Source: an uncultured Bacteroidota bacterium (lineage in GTDB: Bacteria > Bacteroidota > Bacteroidia > Chitinophagales > Chitinophagaceae). Taken from it: DNA of 57,149 nucleotides. The DNA lies in NCBI GenBank assembly GCA_937928385.1, contig CALEZD010000075.1:1-57149 (forward strand), read 5' to 3'. A program made the translations under genes and the position numbers. Below the pieces are notes generated by a model. That model saw only the letters and a list, made by a program, of their open reading frames with translations. It did no database searches and had not been told where the DNA came from. Every line of letters begins with the position of its first letter. Within the stretch, counting starts at the first letter, position 1. This document shows, one piece after another, positions 23,394 to 32,325 of this stretch.

Positions 23394-24887
23394 ATGAAAT
23401 GTCTTTTCCTTACCCCTTTATTGATGCTGAGTATAACAGCTTCAGCACAGCCTGCCCTGGTAAAAAACATTATGCCCAATGTGTTTTCCTCCAACCCCTC
23501 CAGGCTTACGGTTTTTAATTACCGGTTATACTTTTTTGCTGACGACGGGTTCAAGGGTTATGAGTTATGGGCCCACGATGGGGTGAACACTGATATGGCG
23601 AAAGATATTTACCAGGGGCCAACCGATTGTGCACCCAACAGTCCTGCCCACAGAATGGCGGTGCTTGACAACAAGCTGTACTTTCCCGCAGATAATGGTA
23701 CCAACGGATTAGAACTATACAGCAATGATGGAGGCAGTAACACAGTATTAGTGAGTGACATAGCCACCGGCCTGAACAGTTCAGAAATAGATGAGATAAT
23801 TGCCGCAAACGGTAAATTGTATTTTGACGCTACCAATGGCACCAACGGGAAGGAATTATGGCAATACACCCCCGCTATAAATACAGCGGAACAGTTAAGC
23901 TTTATCAACACTGGCCCCGGCAGCGACCCCGCATGGATAACAGAAGCTAACGGAAGAATATATTTTACAGCACTCGACCCGGCAAAGGGCAGGGAGTTGT
24001 TTGAATACAACCCCGCCACTACACAAGTGATAATGGTTGCAGATATTTATCCCGGTATTACTAGTTCTGACCCGTCCAGCCTGGTTAATGTATCTGGGGC
24101 ATTATACTTCACTGCATCCTCGCCCGACTATGGCAGGGAGTTATATAAATACGATGGCTCAGGCCTGCAACGACTTACCGACCTCAATGCCGGCCCGGGC
24201 GATGGGTTGGCTGCACACTCAGATGGCCTGCCGGTTATCGGTGTTGTCGGGGATGAATTATATATAGCAGGCAACGACGGCACGGCAGGTTTTCAATTGT
24301 TCAGGTATAACTATATAAACAACCAATCTGCACATGTAGCTACCATTAATTCAGGAGGCAACAGTACACCTGCAGGATTTATCCGATATGCTAATAAATT
24401 ATTCTTTACGGCAGACGATGGTACACATGGACGCGAACTATGGATGAAGCATGGTAATAACCCGCCCGCAATGGTGGCAGATATCAACACCAATTCAGCC
24501 GTCAATATTCAGCCAATGGGTATGGTAGAATATAAAGGTGGTCTATACTTCAGTGCTTATGGCGCCGATGGTAATGAACTGTATAAATACAGTGATGCGG
24601 CAGCGGGTGTAGTCAGCTTCAACCAGGGTATAGATGTAAAAGTATTTCCCAATCCCACTGTCACTGAGGTGTACTTCAGCCTGGATATACAGCAGCGGGA
24701 TGAACTATCCATCCGCCTGACTGATGCCACAGGCAGGCAAGTATATAAAACCCGTCATGAGGAATACCTGCCCGGTGTCAATCTTACATCTATCCCGGTA
24801 GACTGGTTGCCTGCCGGCCAATACTATTACCAGGTAAACAACGGTTCAGGGCAGACATTTGCAGCGGGTAGGTTGGTGAAGTTGTAG
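23394..24887 (+). CDS. T9SS-secreted ELWxxDG-repeat protein 1
   Basis: 497 aa from ATG 23394 (MKCLFLTPLLMLSITASAQP, signal peptide). About eight repeats with ELWxxDG-type motifs (GYELWAHDG, GLELYSNDG, GRELYKYDG, GRELWMKHG, GNELYKY), each about 45-55 residues and preceded by LYFxA strands, suggesting a beta-propeller. The C-terminal 80 residues are a T9SS type A sorting domain (KVFPNPTVTEVYFSLD, then DATGRQVYK and PAGQYYYQV). Paralogue of gene 28013-29497, sharing e.g. PDYGRELY and QRLTDLN. Surface or secreted; no enzymatic motif. Confidence 0.92.
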   Translation: MKCLFLTPLLMLSITASAQPALVKNIMPNVFSSNPSRLTVFNYRLYFFADDGFKGYELWAHDGVNTDMAKDIYQGPTDCAPNSPAHRMAVLDNKLYFPADNGTNGLELYSNDGGSNTVLVSDIATGLNSSEIDEIIAANGKLYFDATNGTNGKELWQYTPAINTAEQLSFINTGPGSDPAWITEANGRIYFTALDPAKGRELFEYNPATTQVIMVADIYPGITSSDPSSLVNVSGALYFTASSPDYGRELYKYDGSGLQRLTDLNAGPGDGLAAHSDGLPVIGVVGDELYIAGNDGTAGFQLFRYNYINNQSAHVATINSGGNSTPAGFIRYANKLFFTADDGTHGRELWMKHGNNPPAMVADINTNSAVNIQPMGMVEYKGGLYFSAYGADGNELYKYSDAAAGVVSFNQGIDVKVFPNPTVTEVYFSLDIQQRDELSIRLTDATGRQVYKTRHEEYLPGVNLTSIPVDWLPAGQYYYQVNNGSGQTFAAGRLVKL

Positions 24888-24981
24888 TAACCGGGGACTT
24901 GTTAATCTTTATGGAAATTCCTCACTACACACGCTGAAATGCAGGTATTGGTATAAATTAGCTTTTCTATTTATTGAATAT

Positions 24982-25587
24982 ATGGGCTGGATACAAGACC
25001 CACTCGTTTTAGAAGGGCAAAAAGTGACGTTGCATCCGCTTACGTCGGAACATTTCGACATACTTATCCCACTGGCAAAAGACCCCCGGATATGGGAATA
25101 CTACGGCCGAAATGGTGCAGATGATACTGTTATGCGGGCCTTTCTCAATGAAGCTTTAGTACTTAAGGCAGAACACACACAATACCCCTTCGTTATTTTC
25201 AATAAAGAAACCGGTGACGTAATTGGCACCACCCGGTTTGGAGAAATTACCCCAACACACAAAACGCTGGAAATAGGCTGGACATGGTATATTCCTTCCG
25301 TATGGGGGAAGGGATATAATGAAGAATGTAAACTGCTGTTGCTTTCGCATTGCTTTGAGCAGTTGGGCGCTAACCGGGTACAACTGAAAACTGCCCATTT
25401 CAACAAGCGCTCTCAGCGTGCTATAGAAAGAATAGGTGCCACCTACGAAGGCACCCTGCGCAACCACATGATAAATGGCGATGGTGCTCTACGACACACT
25501 GCCATGTTTAGCATCATAAAAGAAGAATGGGAAGACCGGAAACTGAAACTGCAGCAGATGATGGAAGATAAATATGCGTCTTTATAA
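24982..25587 (+). CDS. GNAT family N-acetyltransferase (RimJ/RimL-like)
   Basis: 201 aa. The start LVLEGQKVTLHPLTSEHFDILIPLAKD is typical of RimJ/RimL-type GNATs. Acetyl-CoA-binding strand and loop are EIGWTWYIPSVWGKGYNEECKLLLLSH (R/Q-x-x-G-x-G/A-like, here VWGKGY), and ANRVQLKTAHFNKRSQRAIERIGATYEGTLRNH is the conserved C-terminal half. The acceptor is unknown. Sits between the first ELWxxDG gene and the radical SAM gene, separated from the latter by octamer array E. Confidence 0.93.
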   Translation: MGWIQDPLVLEGQKVTLHPLTSEHFDILIPLAKDPRIWEYYGRNGADDTVMRAFLNEALVLKAEHTQYPFVIFNKETGDVIGTTRFGEITPTHKTLEIGWTWYIPSVWGKGYNEECKLLLLSHCFEQLGANRVQLKTAHFNKRSQRAIERIGATYEGTLRNHMINGDGALRHTAMFSIIKEEWEDRKLKLQQMMEDKYASL

Positions 25588-25599
25588 ACCGTTTTACCG

Positions 25600-25655
25600 T
25601 ATTAACTTATTCCCCTATTAACTTATTCCCCTATTAACCTATTATCCTATTAACA
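25600..25655 (+). repeat. Octamer array E (upstream of radical SAM gene)
   Basis: Seven in-register octamers TATTANCY, the most uniform of the arrays. They include a perfect 16-bp tandem repeat (25600-25615 and 25616-25631). A degenerate eighth unit may precede at 25592. The last unit ends at 25655, one base before the -7 box at 25657. Confidence 0.85.
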
Positions 25656-25656
25656 C

Positions 25657-25665
25657 TACCTTTGC
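25657..25665 (+). promoter_or_regulatory. -7 promoter box TACCTTTGC for radical SAM gene
   Basis: Exact match to TAnnTTTGC, 18 nt upstream of the TTG start. No TTTG -33 box: that region is array E, which contains no TTTG at all. Confidence 0.55.
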
Positions 25666-25683
25666 AGCTTAAGCATTGCCACA

Positions 25684-27879
25684 TTGACAGCGCCGGTACT
25701 ATTAATAACACCCCCGTTTACACAGCTCAATACGCCGTACCCGGCTACAGCTTACCTTAAGGGTTTCCTGAATACCAAAGGTATCCCTTCTGTGCAGGCT
25801 GATATGGGTATTGAAGTGACGCTGGCATTATTCAGCAAAGATGGGTTAAGACAGCTGTTTGCACAGGTAGATGCCGGTAAGGAGTGGAGCGAAAACGCAC
25901 AGCGCATACTGGCTTTGCAGGATGATTATATCAATACCATAGACGCGGTCATACATTTCCTGCAGGGCAAAGACCCCACACTGGCGCATCTTATCTGCAA
26001 GCGCGATTTCCTGCCCGAGGCCAGCCGTTTTGAACAGCTTGAAGGGCTCGACCTGGTATTTGGCAGCATGGGCATTCAGGATAAAGCCAAGCACCTCGCC
26101 ACCATGTACCTCGAAGATTTGTCGGACCTGGTACAGGAATGTGTAGACAGCCATTTTGGGTTCAGCCGCTATGCGGAAAGGCTGGGCCGCTCTGCCAACA
26201 GCTTTGACGAATTGCACGAAGCACTGCAACAGCCATACAGCTATGTGGATAACCTGCTGGTAGATATCCTCAGTAAAAGAATGGCTGATGTACAGCCGCG
26301 CATGGTAGCACTATCGGTACCTTTCCCCGGCAACCTCTTTGCTGCTTTCCGTTGCGGGCAGTGGCTCAAACAACATTATCCCGGCGTGAAGGTTGTAATG
26401 GGTGGCGGCTTTCCTAATACAGAACTGCGTTCACTGTCCGACCCCCGGGTGTTTGAGTATTTTGATTTCATAACACTGGATGACGGTGAGAGCCCCGTGG
26501 AGCAACTGCTGCAATACATGGAAGGTAAATGCGCGATAGAGGAATTGAAACGCACCTACGTATTAGTAGATGGTAAAGTAACGTACTTCGATAACCCTTC
26601 CTGCAAAGACTATAAACAAGGACAGGTAGGTACGCCCGATTACAGCGATTTTTTACTGGACGGCTATATATCAGCTATAGAAGTGACCAACCCCATGCAC
26701 AGCCTGTGGAGCGATGGACGTTGGAACAAACTCACAATGGCGCACGGCTGCTATTGGGGCAAATGCACCTTTTGCGATGTATCGCTTCCTTATATCAAAA
26801 ACTACGAACCCATATCCGCGCAGATATTGTGCGACAGAATGGAGGAGATTATTGCACAAACAGGGCAAACGGGGTTCCACTTTGTGGATGAGGCGGCACC
26901 GCCTGCATTGATGCGCGAACTGGCGCTGGAGATCATCCGCAGGGGTATGGTGGTCAACTGGTGGACCAATATCCGGTTTGAAAAAAGCTTTACCCGCGAT
27001 TTATGTATGCTGCTCAAGGCTTCGGGCTGCATAGCTGTATCGGGTGGGTTGGAGGTGGCTTCAGACCGCTTGCTGGCTTTGATCCAAAAAGGCATTACTG
27101 TAGCACAGGTGGCGCGTGTCAACAGGCATTTTACAGAAGCGGGTATCATGGTACATGCCTACCTGATGTATGGCTATCCTACACAAACAGCGCAGGAAAC
27201 TATCGACTCGTTGGAGATGGTGCGGCAGATGTTTGCGGCCGGTGTATTACAGTCGGCATACTGGCATCGCTTTGCTATGACGGCGCACAGCCCCGTAGGG
27301 TTGGAGCCTGAAAAATATAGGGTGGTGAAAGACAGCTATATCCTCGGCACGTTTGCCAACAACGATATTGAATTTACCGACCCTACCGGCACCGACCATG
27401 AGAGCTTCAGCTTCGGCCTGAAAAAGTCCCTGCTCAATTTTATGCACGGCGCTTGTTTCGATTATCCCCTGCACAAGTGGTTCGATTTCAAAATACCGAA
27501 AACAACAGTCTCCACGGATTACATCGTCAAAGCGTTGGAGGAAGAAGAGCCCGGCATCGCAAAACCCACATCCAAAGTAGTATGGTTAGGCATGCAGCCG
27601 GTGGTTGAGTTGTTTGTTAAGAATAAGAAGGGCGAACAATACGAAAAGGCATCACTGACCTTCATCAATAAGCAAGGGAAACACAGTATAACAGTGGATA
27701 AACCACAGGGCCTGTGGCTGGCTGCTATGATGCAGCAACTATCGTTACATAATACTAAGACGCTTACCCTACAACAGGTAAAAGAAGATTATGAAGCCGC
27801 AGGTATGGAAGATTTTGAGCTCTTTTGGGATAACAAACCTGTAAATACACTGTACAGGCAGGGATTACTGGTGCTGTAA
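25684..27879 (+). CDS. Radical SAM protein with B12-binding-like N-terminal domain
   Basis: 731 aa, TTG start; no in-frame ATG precedes the conserved beginning LLITPPFTQLNTPYPATAYLKGFL. Residues about 200-285 form a Rossmann-like cobalamin-binding-type domain (MVALSVPFPGNLFAAFRCGQWLKQHYP, VVMGGGFPNTE, FDFITLDDGE), but I see no DxHxxG motif. The radical SAM cluster motif is HGCYWGKCTFCD near residue 355, spacing CX4CX2C instead of the usual CX3CX2C. SAM-domain strands follow (GFHFVDEAAPPALM; SGGLEVASDRLLALIQKGI; AYLMYGYPTQT). The reaction is unknown. A diverged copy of its last 29 residues survives at 29611-29700. Confidence 0.9.
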   Translation: MTAPVLLITPPFTQLNTPYPATAYLKGFLNTKGIPSVQADMGIEVTLALFSKDGLRQLFAQVDAGKEWSENAQRILALQDDYINTIDAVIHFLQGKDPTLAHLICKRDFLPEASRFEQLEGLDLVFGSMGIQDKAKHLATMYLEDLSDLVQECVDSHFGFSRYAERLGRSANSFDELHEALQQPYSYVDNLLVDILSKRMADVQPRMVALSVPFPGNLFAAFRCGQWLKQHYPGVKVVMGGGFPNTELRSLSDPRVFEYFDFITLDDGESPVEQLLQYMEGKCAIEELKRTYVLVDGKVTYFDNPSCKDYKQGQVGTPDYSDFLLDGYISAIEVTNPMHSLWSDGRWNKLTMAHGCYWGKCTFCDVSLPYIKNYEPISAQILCDRMEEIIAQTGQTGFHFVDEAAPPALMRELALEIIRRGMVVNWWTNIRFEKSFTRDLCMLLKASGCIAVSGGLEVASDRLLALIQKGITVAQVARVNRHFTEAGIMVHAYLMYGYPTQTAQETIDSLEMVRQMFAAGVLQSAYWHRFAMTAHSPVGLEPEKYRVVKDSYILGTFANNDIEFTDPTGTDHESFSFGLKKSLLNFMHGACFDYPLHKWFDFKIPKTTVSTDYIVKALEEEEPGIAKPTSKVVWLGMQPVVELFVKNKKGEQYEKASLTFINKQGKHSITVDKPQGLWLAAMMQQLSLHNTKTLTLQQVKEDYEAAGMEDFELFWDNKPVNTLYRQGLLVL

Positions 27880-27974
27880 CCACGGTTGCCCCACTCATTC
27901 TAATATGTATGGTTATACAACGAGTATCCCGACATCAAATTGTCATATTCTTAATACCTTTTTTGACTTAAGGG

Positions 27975-27983
27975 TATATTTGG
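27975..27983 (+). promoter_or_regulatory. -7 promoter box TATATTTGG for ELWxxDG gene 2
   Basis: Match to TAnnTTTG, 29 nt upstream of ATG 28013. A TTTG lies only 9 nt upstream, too close for a standard -33. Confidence 0.4.
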
Positions 27984-28012
27984 CTAAATTTATTATTACA
28001 AAATAACCTCCT

Positions 28013-29497
28013 ATGAAAGTCAGGCTTCTTTTACCCGTTCTATTCTACTCTTTTTCGCTATGGGCACAGCCGAGGGTTGTTGCAGATATATACCCGGGCG
28101 GGTGGTCTTCTCGTCCCTCAAAGCTCACTGTTTATAAGGACAAGCTGTGCTTTTTTGCGATAGACCCGTCTCATGGTGTTGAGCTTTGGGAAACGGATGG
28201 CGTGCAAACAACGCTTGTCAAGGATATTTACACAGGTGGCGGCAACCTGAAAGCGCCTATCATAGATAATAAACCAATGGCGGTAATGAATGGGAAATTG
28301 TACTTCCCGCCTGAAGGCACCTACATCGTGTTGTATAGTTACGATGGACAGGATGTAAACTTTGAACATAAAGTCACAAATAGGGTTCAGTTTCCCGGCA
28401 TAGCAGATATGGTTGTGTTGGACGATAAACTGTACTTCAATACCAACACGGGCAACAGTGGAGGAAACCAGCTTTGGGTGTACGACCCTTTTAGCGACCA
28501 GGCCACGCAGATCAGTTTTGAATATACATTCGAAGGTGCGCAGTCACTTACAGCTTTCAAGGGCAGGTTGTATTTTACTGCCGGCAGTTCGTCCGCCAAA
28601 GGAAACGAGTTATATGTATATGACCCCGGCACTAAGACGGTGAGCCTGGCAGCGGACATATATCCCGGTGTATACGATAGCTATCCTATGAACCTCACTA
28701 CAGACGGAAATGCATTGTTTTTTACCGCTACTGGCCCTGACTACGGACGGGAATTATACAGCTACAACGGGCACAGTGTTCAACGCTTGACAGACCTGAA
28801 TCCGGGGTGGAACCCAGGGTTACACAGGGATGAAAAAGGATTGCCCACAATAGGTATAATAGGAGACGTGATTTACTTTGCCGGCTCAGTTACCGGTACT
28901 TTTCAGCTATACAAATATGAACTGCTTACAGGCAATACTTCCTTAGTGGCTACTATCAATAATTCCGGTCATAGTATGCCGGCTGGTTTTATATACTACG
29001 CTAATAAAGTATTTTTTGTTGCTGATGACGGTGTACACGGCAGAGAGTTATGGGTATTAAACCACGACAACACTGTCTCAATGGTAGCGGATATCATATC
29101 CCCACCAACCACAAATGAGCAACCCGATAACCTGACGGTGTACAATGGCAAATTGTATTTTACTGCAATGGGGGACCTGGGTGACGAGTTGTATGAATAC
29201 GCAGATCCCGAGGCGATTATAAATGACGAGGTTAAAAACAATATAACAGGCGCATACCCCAATCCCGTTGCTACTACTTTGCATTGCAATGTCAATATAA
29301 ACAGCGGGGTATCTTTATCCGTAGTACTCTACGATATTTCGGGCAGGGTTGTTTACAAAAGTGGGATGAAGGAATACGGCCCTGGAAACCATACCATTTC
29401 GATTCCCGTAGCTACGCTGCCTTCAGCCATGTATTATTATAATATCACCAAAGACCACGGCGAGGTATTAGGAAAGGGCAAAGTTGTAAAGATGTAG
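28013..29497 (+). CDS. T9SS-secreted ELWxxDG-repeat protein 2
   Basis: 494 aa. Signal peptide MKVRLLLPVLFYSFSLWAQP, then about eight ELWxxDG-type repeats (GVELWETDG, GNQLWVY, GNELYVY, GRELYSYNG, GRELWVLNH, GDELYEY) and a T9SS type A sorting domain (GAYPNPVATTLHCNV, YDISGRVVYK, SAMYYYNIT). Same length, repeat order and leader as gene 23394-24887, so the two are products of one duplication. Starts 133 nt after the radical SAM gene, with its own -7 box. Confidence 0.92.
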   Translation: MKVRLLLPVLFYSFSLWAQPRVVADIYPGGWSSRPSKLTVYKDKLCFFAIDPSHGVELWETDGVQTTLVKDIYTGGGNLKAPIIDNKPMAVMNGKLYFPPEGTYIVLYSYDGQDVNFEHKVTNRVQFPGIADMVVLDDKLYFNTNTGNSGGNQLWVYDPFSDQATQISFEYTFEGAQSLTAFKGRLYFTAGSSSAKGNELYVYDPGTKTVSLAADIYPGVYDSYPMNLTTDGNALFFTATGPDYGRELYSYNGHSVQRLTDLNPGWNPGLHRDEKGLPTIGIIGDVIYFAGSVTGTFQLYKYELLTGNTSLVATINNSGHSMPAGFIYYANKVFFVADDGVHGRELWVLNHDNTVSMVADIISPPTTNEQPDNLTVYNGKLYFTAMGDLGDELYEYADPEAIINDEVKNNITGAYPNPVATTLHCNVNINSGVSLSVVLYDISGRVVYKSGMKEYGPGNHTISIPVATLPSAMYYYNITKDHGEVLGKGKVVKM

Positions 29498-29705
29498 TTG
29501 CGAGATGTACATGTATCAGCAACAAGCATATTTTGTTTTGCATACTCATGTTCGCTGGCGCTGTTCCGGTATGTAGCTAATAGTGTGACTATGCAAGGTT
29601 CCCTGTCTTTTTCGAAGCGGCAGGCTTCGAAAATTTTGAACTTTTCTGGGACAACAAGCCAGTGAACACGCTGTACAAACAGGGCTTGCTGGTGTTGTGA
29701 ATTAC
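29498..29705. other. Intergenic region holding a radical SAM gene remnant
   Basis: 208 nt after ELWxxDG gene 2. No intact gene; from 29611 it contains the 3' remnant described separately. Confidence 0.6.
29611..29700 (+). pseudogene. 3' remnant of a second radical SAM gene copy
   Basis: Thirty codons including the stop. They encode FEAAGFENFELFW, then DNKPVNTLYKQGLLVL, matching the last 29 residues of the radical SAM protein (25684-27879) at 25 of 29 positions by my count; the four changes are Y/F, M/F, D/N and R/K. The DNA differs at many third codon positions, so the lost copy had long diverged under selection before it was deleted. No start codon or upstream homology is visible. Its position after ELWxxDG gene 2 mirrors that of the intact gene after ELWxxDG gene 1. 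Confidence 0.9.
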
Positions 29706-30173
29706 TTACTTCATCAGTGTTTGCTTTATGCTGAATAATTTATCTGCAAACACACGGGCGTACTCAGGCATCTCCCCGGTGTAATCCGAAAAGTACCAGG
29801 TGTACGCTACACCCTTGATATGTGCTGTTAGTTGTACCCCTCCCGCGTCAGGATATTTGTCTGTACCATACTGTTTCCCATTTTCCTTCAATAGCGCTCC
29901 CGGTACTTCTCGTAATATATATGCAGCCGCGTTGTATTTCTCCTGTCCTAAATCAATATCATACATATTATCAGGAGGGGTGCTGGTATCCTCAAGTACA
30001 GTACCGTTTGCCAGGGAATAAATACGCAAATCAGCTACAGGCGTGAAACCACCGTTGTAGCGCATCTTCATACTGTCTGCTGTATTATACCGTTTGGGGT
30101 TATCTTTTTTTCTGCAGGAGGTTATTCCGGTTGCGAAAATCATTACCAGGCAGGCGTAGAGCAGAGTTTTCAT
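29706..30173 (-). CDS. Putative lipoprotein of unknown function
   Basis: 155 aa. Lipoprotein signal MKTLLYACLVMIFATGITSC with lipobox ITSC, then a basic RKKDNPKRYN tether. The mature part has no recognised domain; it includes VQLTAHIKGVAYTWYFSDYTG and a C-terminal helix. Ends 5 nt from the radical SAM remnant. 167 nt of AT-rich sequence upstream. Confidence 0.8.
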   Translation of the reverse strand: MKTLLYACLVMIFATGITSCRKKDNPKRYNTADSMKMRYNGGFTPVADLRIYSLANGTVLEDTSTPPDNMYDIDLGQEKYNAAAYILREVPGALLKENGKQYGTDKYPDAGGVQLTAHIKGVAYTWYFSDYTGEMPEYARVFADKLFSIKQTLMK

Positions 30174-30340
30174 AAGTTGTTAGTATTATATATTGTTGAT
30201 TGAGTTGCAATTATTATGCCAGTTAAGCACCAAAAACGAAATGTTAAAATATACCACACGGGGTTTAACAGGGGGTTTAAGCTGTATATTTATTACTATC
30301 CTGACCGCACCATTTTTATTACAACATATAGAGGAAGACA

Positions 30341-30604
30341 ATGAGTGGGAAAGAACTCGTAATGGCAGTGGTATGCAAGCCACTCAGCAGCCGCGATATA
30401 TTGCAGGCTGAAAAGGAAAATAATGTGGTGATTTTCCGCAAAATCATCTATGATGCGCGTGAGGGCAGGGATGCGCTCATCAGTCAAATGGAGAAGCTGC
30501 GCATGCCCCTCAAATATTTCTTCATCTTCGGCCTTAACGATTGCCTGCTTGTGAATTGTGCAGAGGATCTAAAAATTGCTTTGGAGAGGTTGGTGGCAAT
30601 TTGA
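30341..30604 (+). CDS. Small hypothetical protein
   Basis: 87 aa with balanced composition: an N-terminal MSGKELVMAVVCKPLSSRDIL, a basic helix (IFRKIIYDAREGRDALISQMEKLRMP), then a hydrophobic strand-like FFIFGLNDCLLVNC and a final helix. A GAGGAA sequence lies about 5 nt upstream of the ATG, and a strong terminator follows 24 nt after the stop. No family recognised; it could still be a chance frame. Confidence 0.45.
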   Translation: MSGKELVMAVVCKPLSSRDILQAEKENNVVIFRKIIYDAREGRDALISQMEKLRMPLKYFFIFGLNDCLLVNCAEDLKIALERLVAI

Positions 30605-30627
30605 AAGGGAGGCAATATCACTTAACT

Positions 30628-30679
30628 AAAGAGCTATTTCCCATACTATTGGTACTAGTATAGGAAATAGCTCTTTTAT
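30628..30679. terminator. Long bidirectional terminator hairpin
   Basis: AAAGAGCTATTTCC (30628-30641) pairs with GGAAATAGCTCTTTT (30663-30677); the inner part also pairs, leaving a loop of about 7 nt. Runs of A and T on the outer ends allow termination of both the 30341 gene and the convergent 30697 gene. Confidence 0.85.
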
Positions 30680-30696
30680 TGTTATGCCAGATTGTT

Positions 30697-32325
30697 TTAC
30701 AATTTGACCATCTTGTTATTAAATATTCCAGATTCAGTAATAATCATTACATTATATAAACCTGGGCTCATTGATGCAGTTTCAATTTTTATGTTGTTAT
30801 CTCCGCTGTTATATGACTTCTCATCCAATGATATTACTAGCTTACCAGTTACATCTAATATCTTAAGTGCAACTTTTGACTCTGACTCAAGGTAAAATTT
30901 AATATTAATGATTTTGTCAAATGGATTTGGCGCGACTTCAAGCTGCATTACATCCTCAGCTCTTTCTGCAATACTATTTGGATGCCCTGGTTTGGGTAAG
31001 GACATGCATGGAGTGGTAGTCATCCAGTTACTCCATGTTCCACAGTTACATTCACGTACTTTATACCTGAACTTATGCAGAGCAGGGAGACCGCTTATAT
31101 CCAATGACACAAAACCCGGACTATACATTGAAGGCGTAAAGCACGAGATAAATTCGGTATTGGTATTCACGGAAGAAAGCAGGAAATCGCAATTGTCCGC
31201 TGTTTGGAAAATGATTTCATAATTCGTGAGTGGGTTACCTTGCCATATTGCCTTAACCGTGCGGGGAGCCGGGGCTGGTTGAATTGGATAGACCAATTGT
31301 GCATCAACAAAGGTTGGAGCAGCTCCACCTGATGGTTTTACTTCAATATACATGGTTCTTTCATTCCATTGTGGACTGCCGACTGCTATTTTTAGCGCAT
31401 AGAAGCTATTTGCATTAATGGCAAATGCTGGTACAAGCGCATTTGTAGCGAATTTTCTAACATCGAAATGTAGCGGTCCTCCTAGTGCCTGGTATTGACT
31501 GGTGTTAAACCACATACCCTGCCTAGTGCCTATTACATTCCAGCTTGCATCGCATTCTACCAATTCAATATATACATCGGTATGGCTCGAGTTGCAGAAA
31601 TTGCTGCTACTAAAGTCCATGATTATATCATCGTCAGGACAAATTTCTAATGGGGGCCAACTGCCAACAGGCTGAGGTACGACATGATTGGTAATTGTGG
31701 CAAATGCTACCGGGTCACGGCTAACGGATTTGGTTTCAATATTATCACAACCTCCAATCTGGCCATGAACATCTACTGTTATCGTTCCTGAACAAGCTGC
31801 ATTTATGGCCGGTTTTACTTTTATTTTTGTTGTGCCTTGTCCGGAAATTATGTTCCATCCTTGCGGTGTTGTCCAGGTGATGCTGGAGAAACAACTGGCA
31901 GGAACAGTATACTCTACCTCGGGCAATTCATTTGTCCAACCAGTTACTGGCGTTACAACAGATGGCCCTGTTATTCCCCCTGAAGACGGTTGCCTATGGA
32001 CTGTAACGGCGAGACTACATGTGTTACCTGGACCAGGCAGGCCGTTAGTACAAATGACAAATGCTACACCTGTACAACCGGAAAAAAAAGTACTGTTCCA
32101 ATTGACAGTATATACATTACCTACACGCGAATTGCCTGTTGATGCTGAAGATGGAAAAACACTAAATTGAGGGATGTAGCCTCCTAAGCCTGTAACCGTA
32201 TATTGTTTTTGGTCGCCGGCACATACTGTTGTCCAGCCGGTAATATTGCATTGGGCGTTGATTTGATTTATTACAATAATGCTTGCAATAAATGTCATAA
32301 TGATTTTGAAAAATTGTTTTTTCAT
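30697..32325 (-). CDS. T9SS-secreted protein with Ig/PKD-like domains
   Basis: 542 aa. Signal peptide to about residue 24 (INQINAQ). CNITGWTTVCAGDQKQYTVTGLGG begins a PKD-like/Ig-like domain, and a second such domain is around 125-205 (CFSSITWTTPQGWNIISGQGTTKIKVKP). Pairs of Cys suggest disulfides. The last 80 residues are a T9SS type A sorting domain (VAPNPFDKIINIKFYL, LDVTGKLVISL, SPGLYNVMI). No catalytic motif; probably surface-exposed binding or structural. Single gene, facing the 30341 frame across a shared terminator. Confidence 0.9.
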   Translation of the reverse strand: MKKQFFKIIMTFIASIIVINQINAQCNITGWTTVCAGDQKQYTVTGLGGYIPQFSVFPSSASTGNSRVGNVYTVNWNSTFFSGCTGVAFVICTNGLPGPGNTCSLAVTVHRQPSSGGITGPSVVTPVTGWTNELPEVEYTVPASCFSSITWTTPQGWNIISGQGTTKIKVKPAINAACSGTITVDVHGQIGGCDNIETKSVSRDPVAFATITNHVVPQPVGSWPPLEICPDDDIIMDFSSSNFCNSSHTDVYIELVECDASWNVIGTRQGMWFNTSQYQALGGPLHFDVRKFATNALVPAFAINANSFYALKIAVGSPQWNERTMYIEVKPSGGAAPTFVDAQLVYPIQPAPAPRTVKAIWQGNPLTNYEIIFQTADNCDFLLSSVNTNTEFISCFTPSMYSPGFVSLDISGLPALHKFRYKVRECNCGTWSNWMTTTPCMSLPKPGHPNSIAERAEDVMQLEVAPNPFDKIINIKFYLESESKVALKILDVTGKLVISLDEKSYNSGDNNIKIETASMSPGLYNVMIITESGIFNNKMVKL

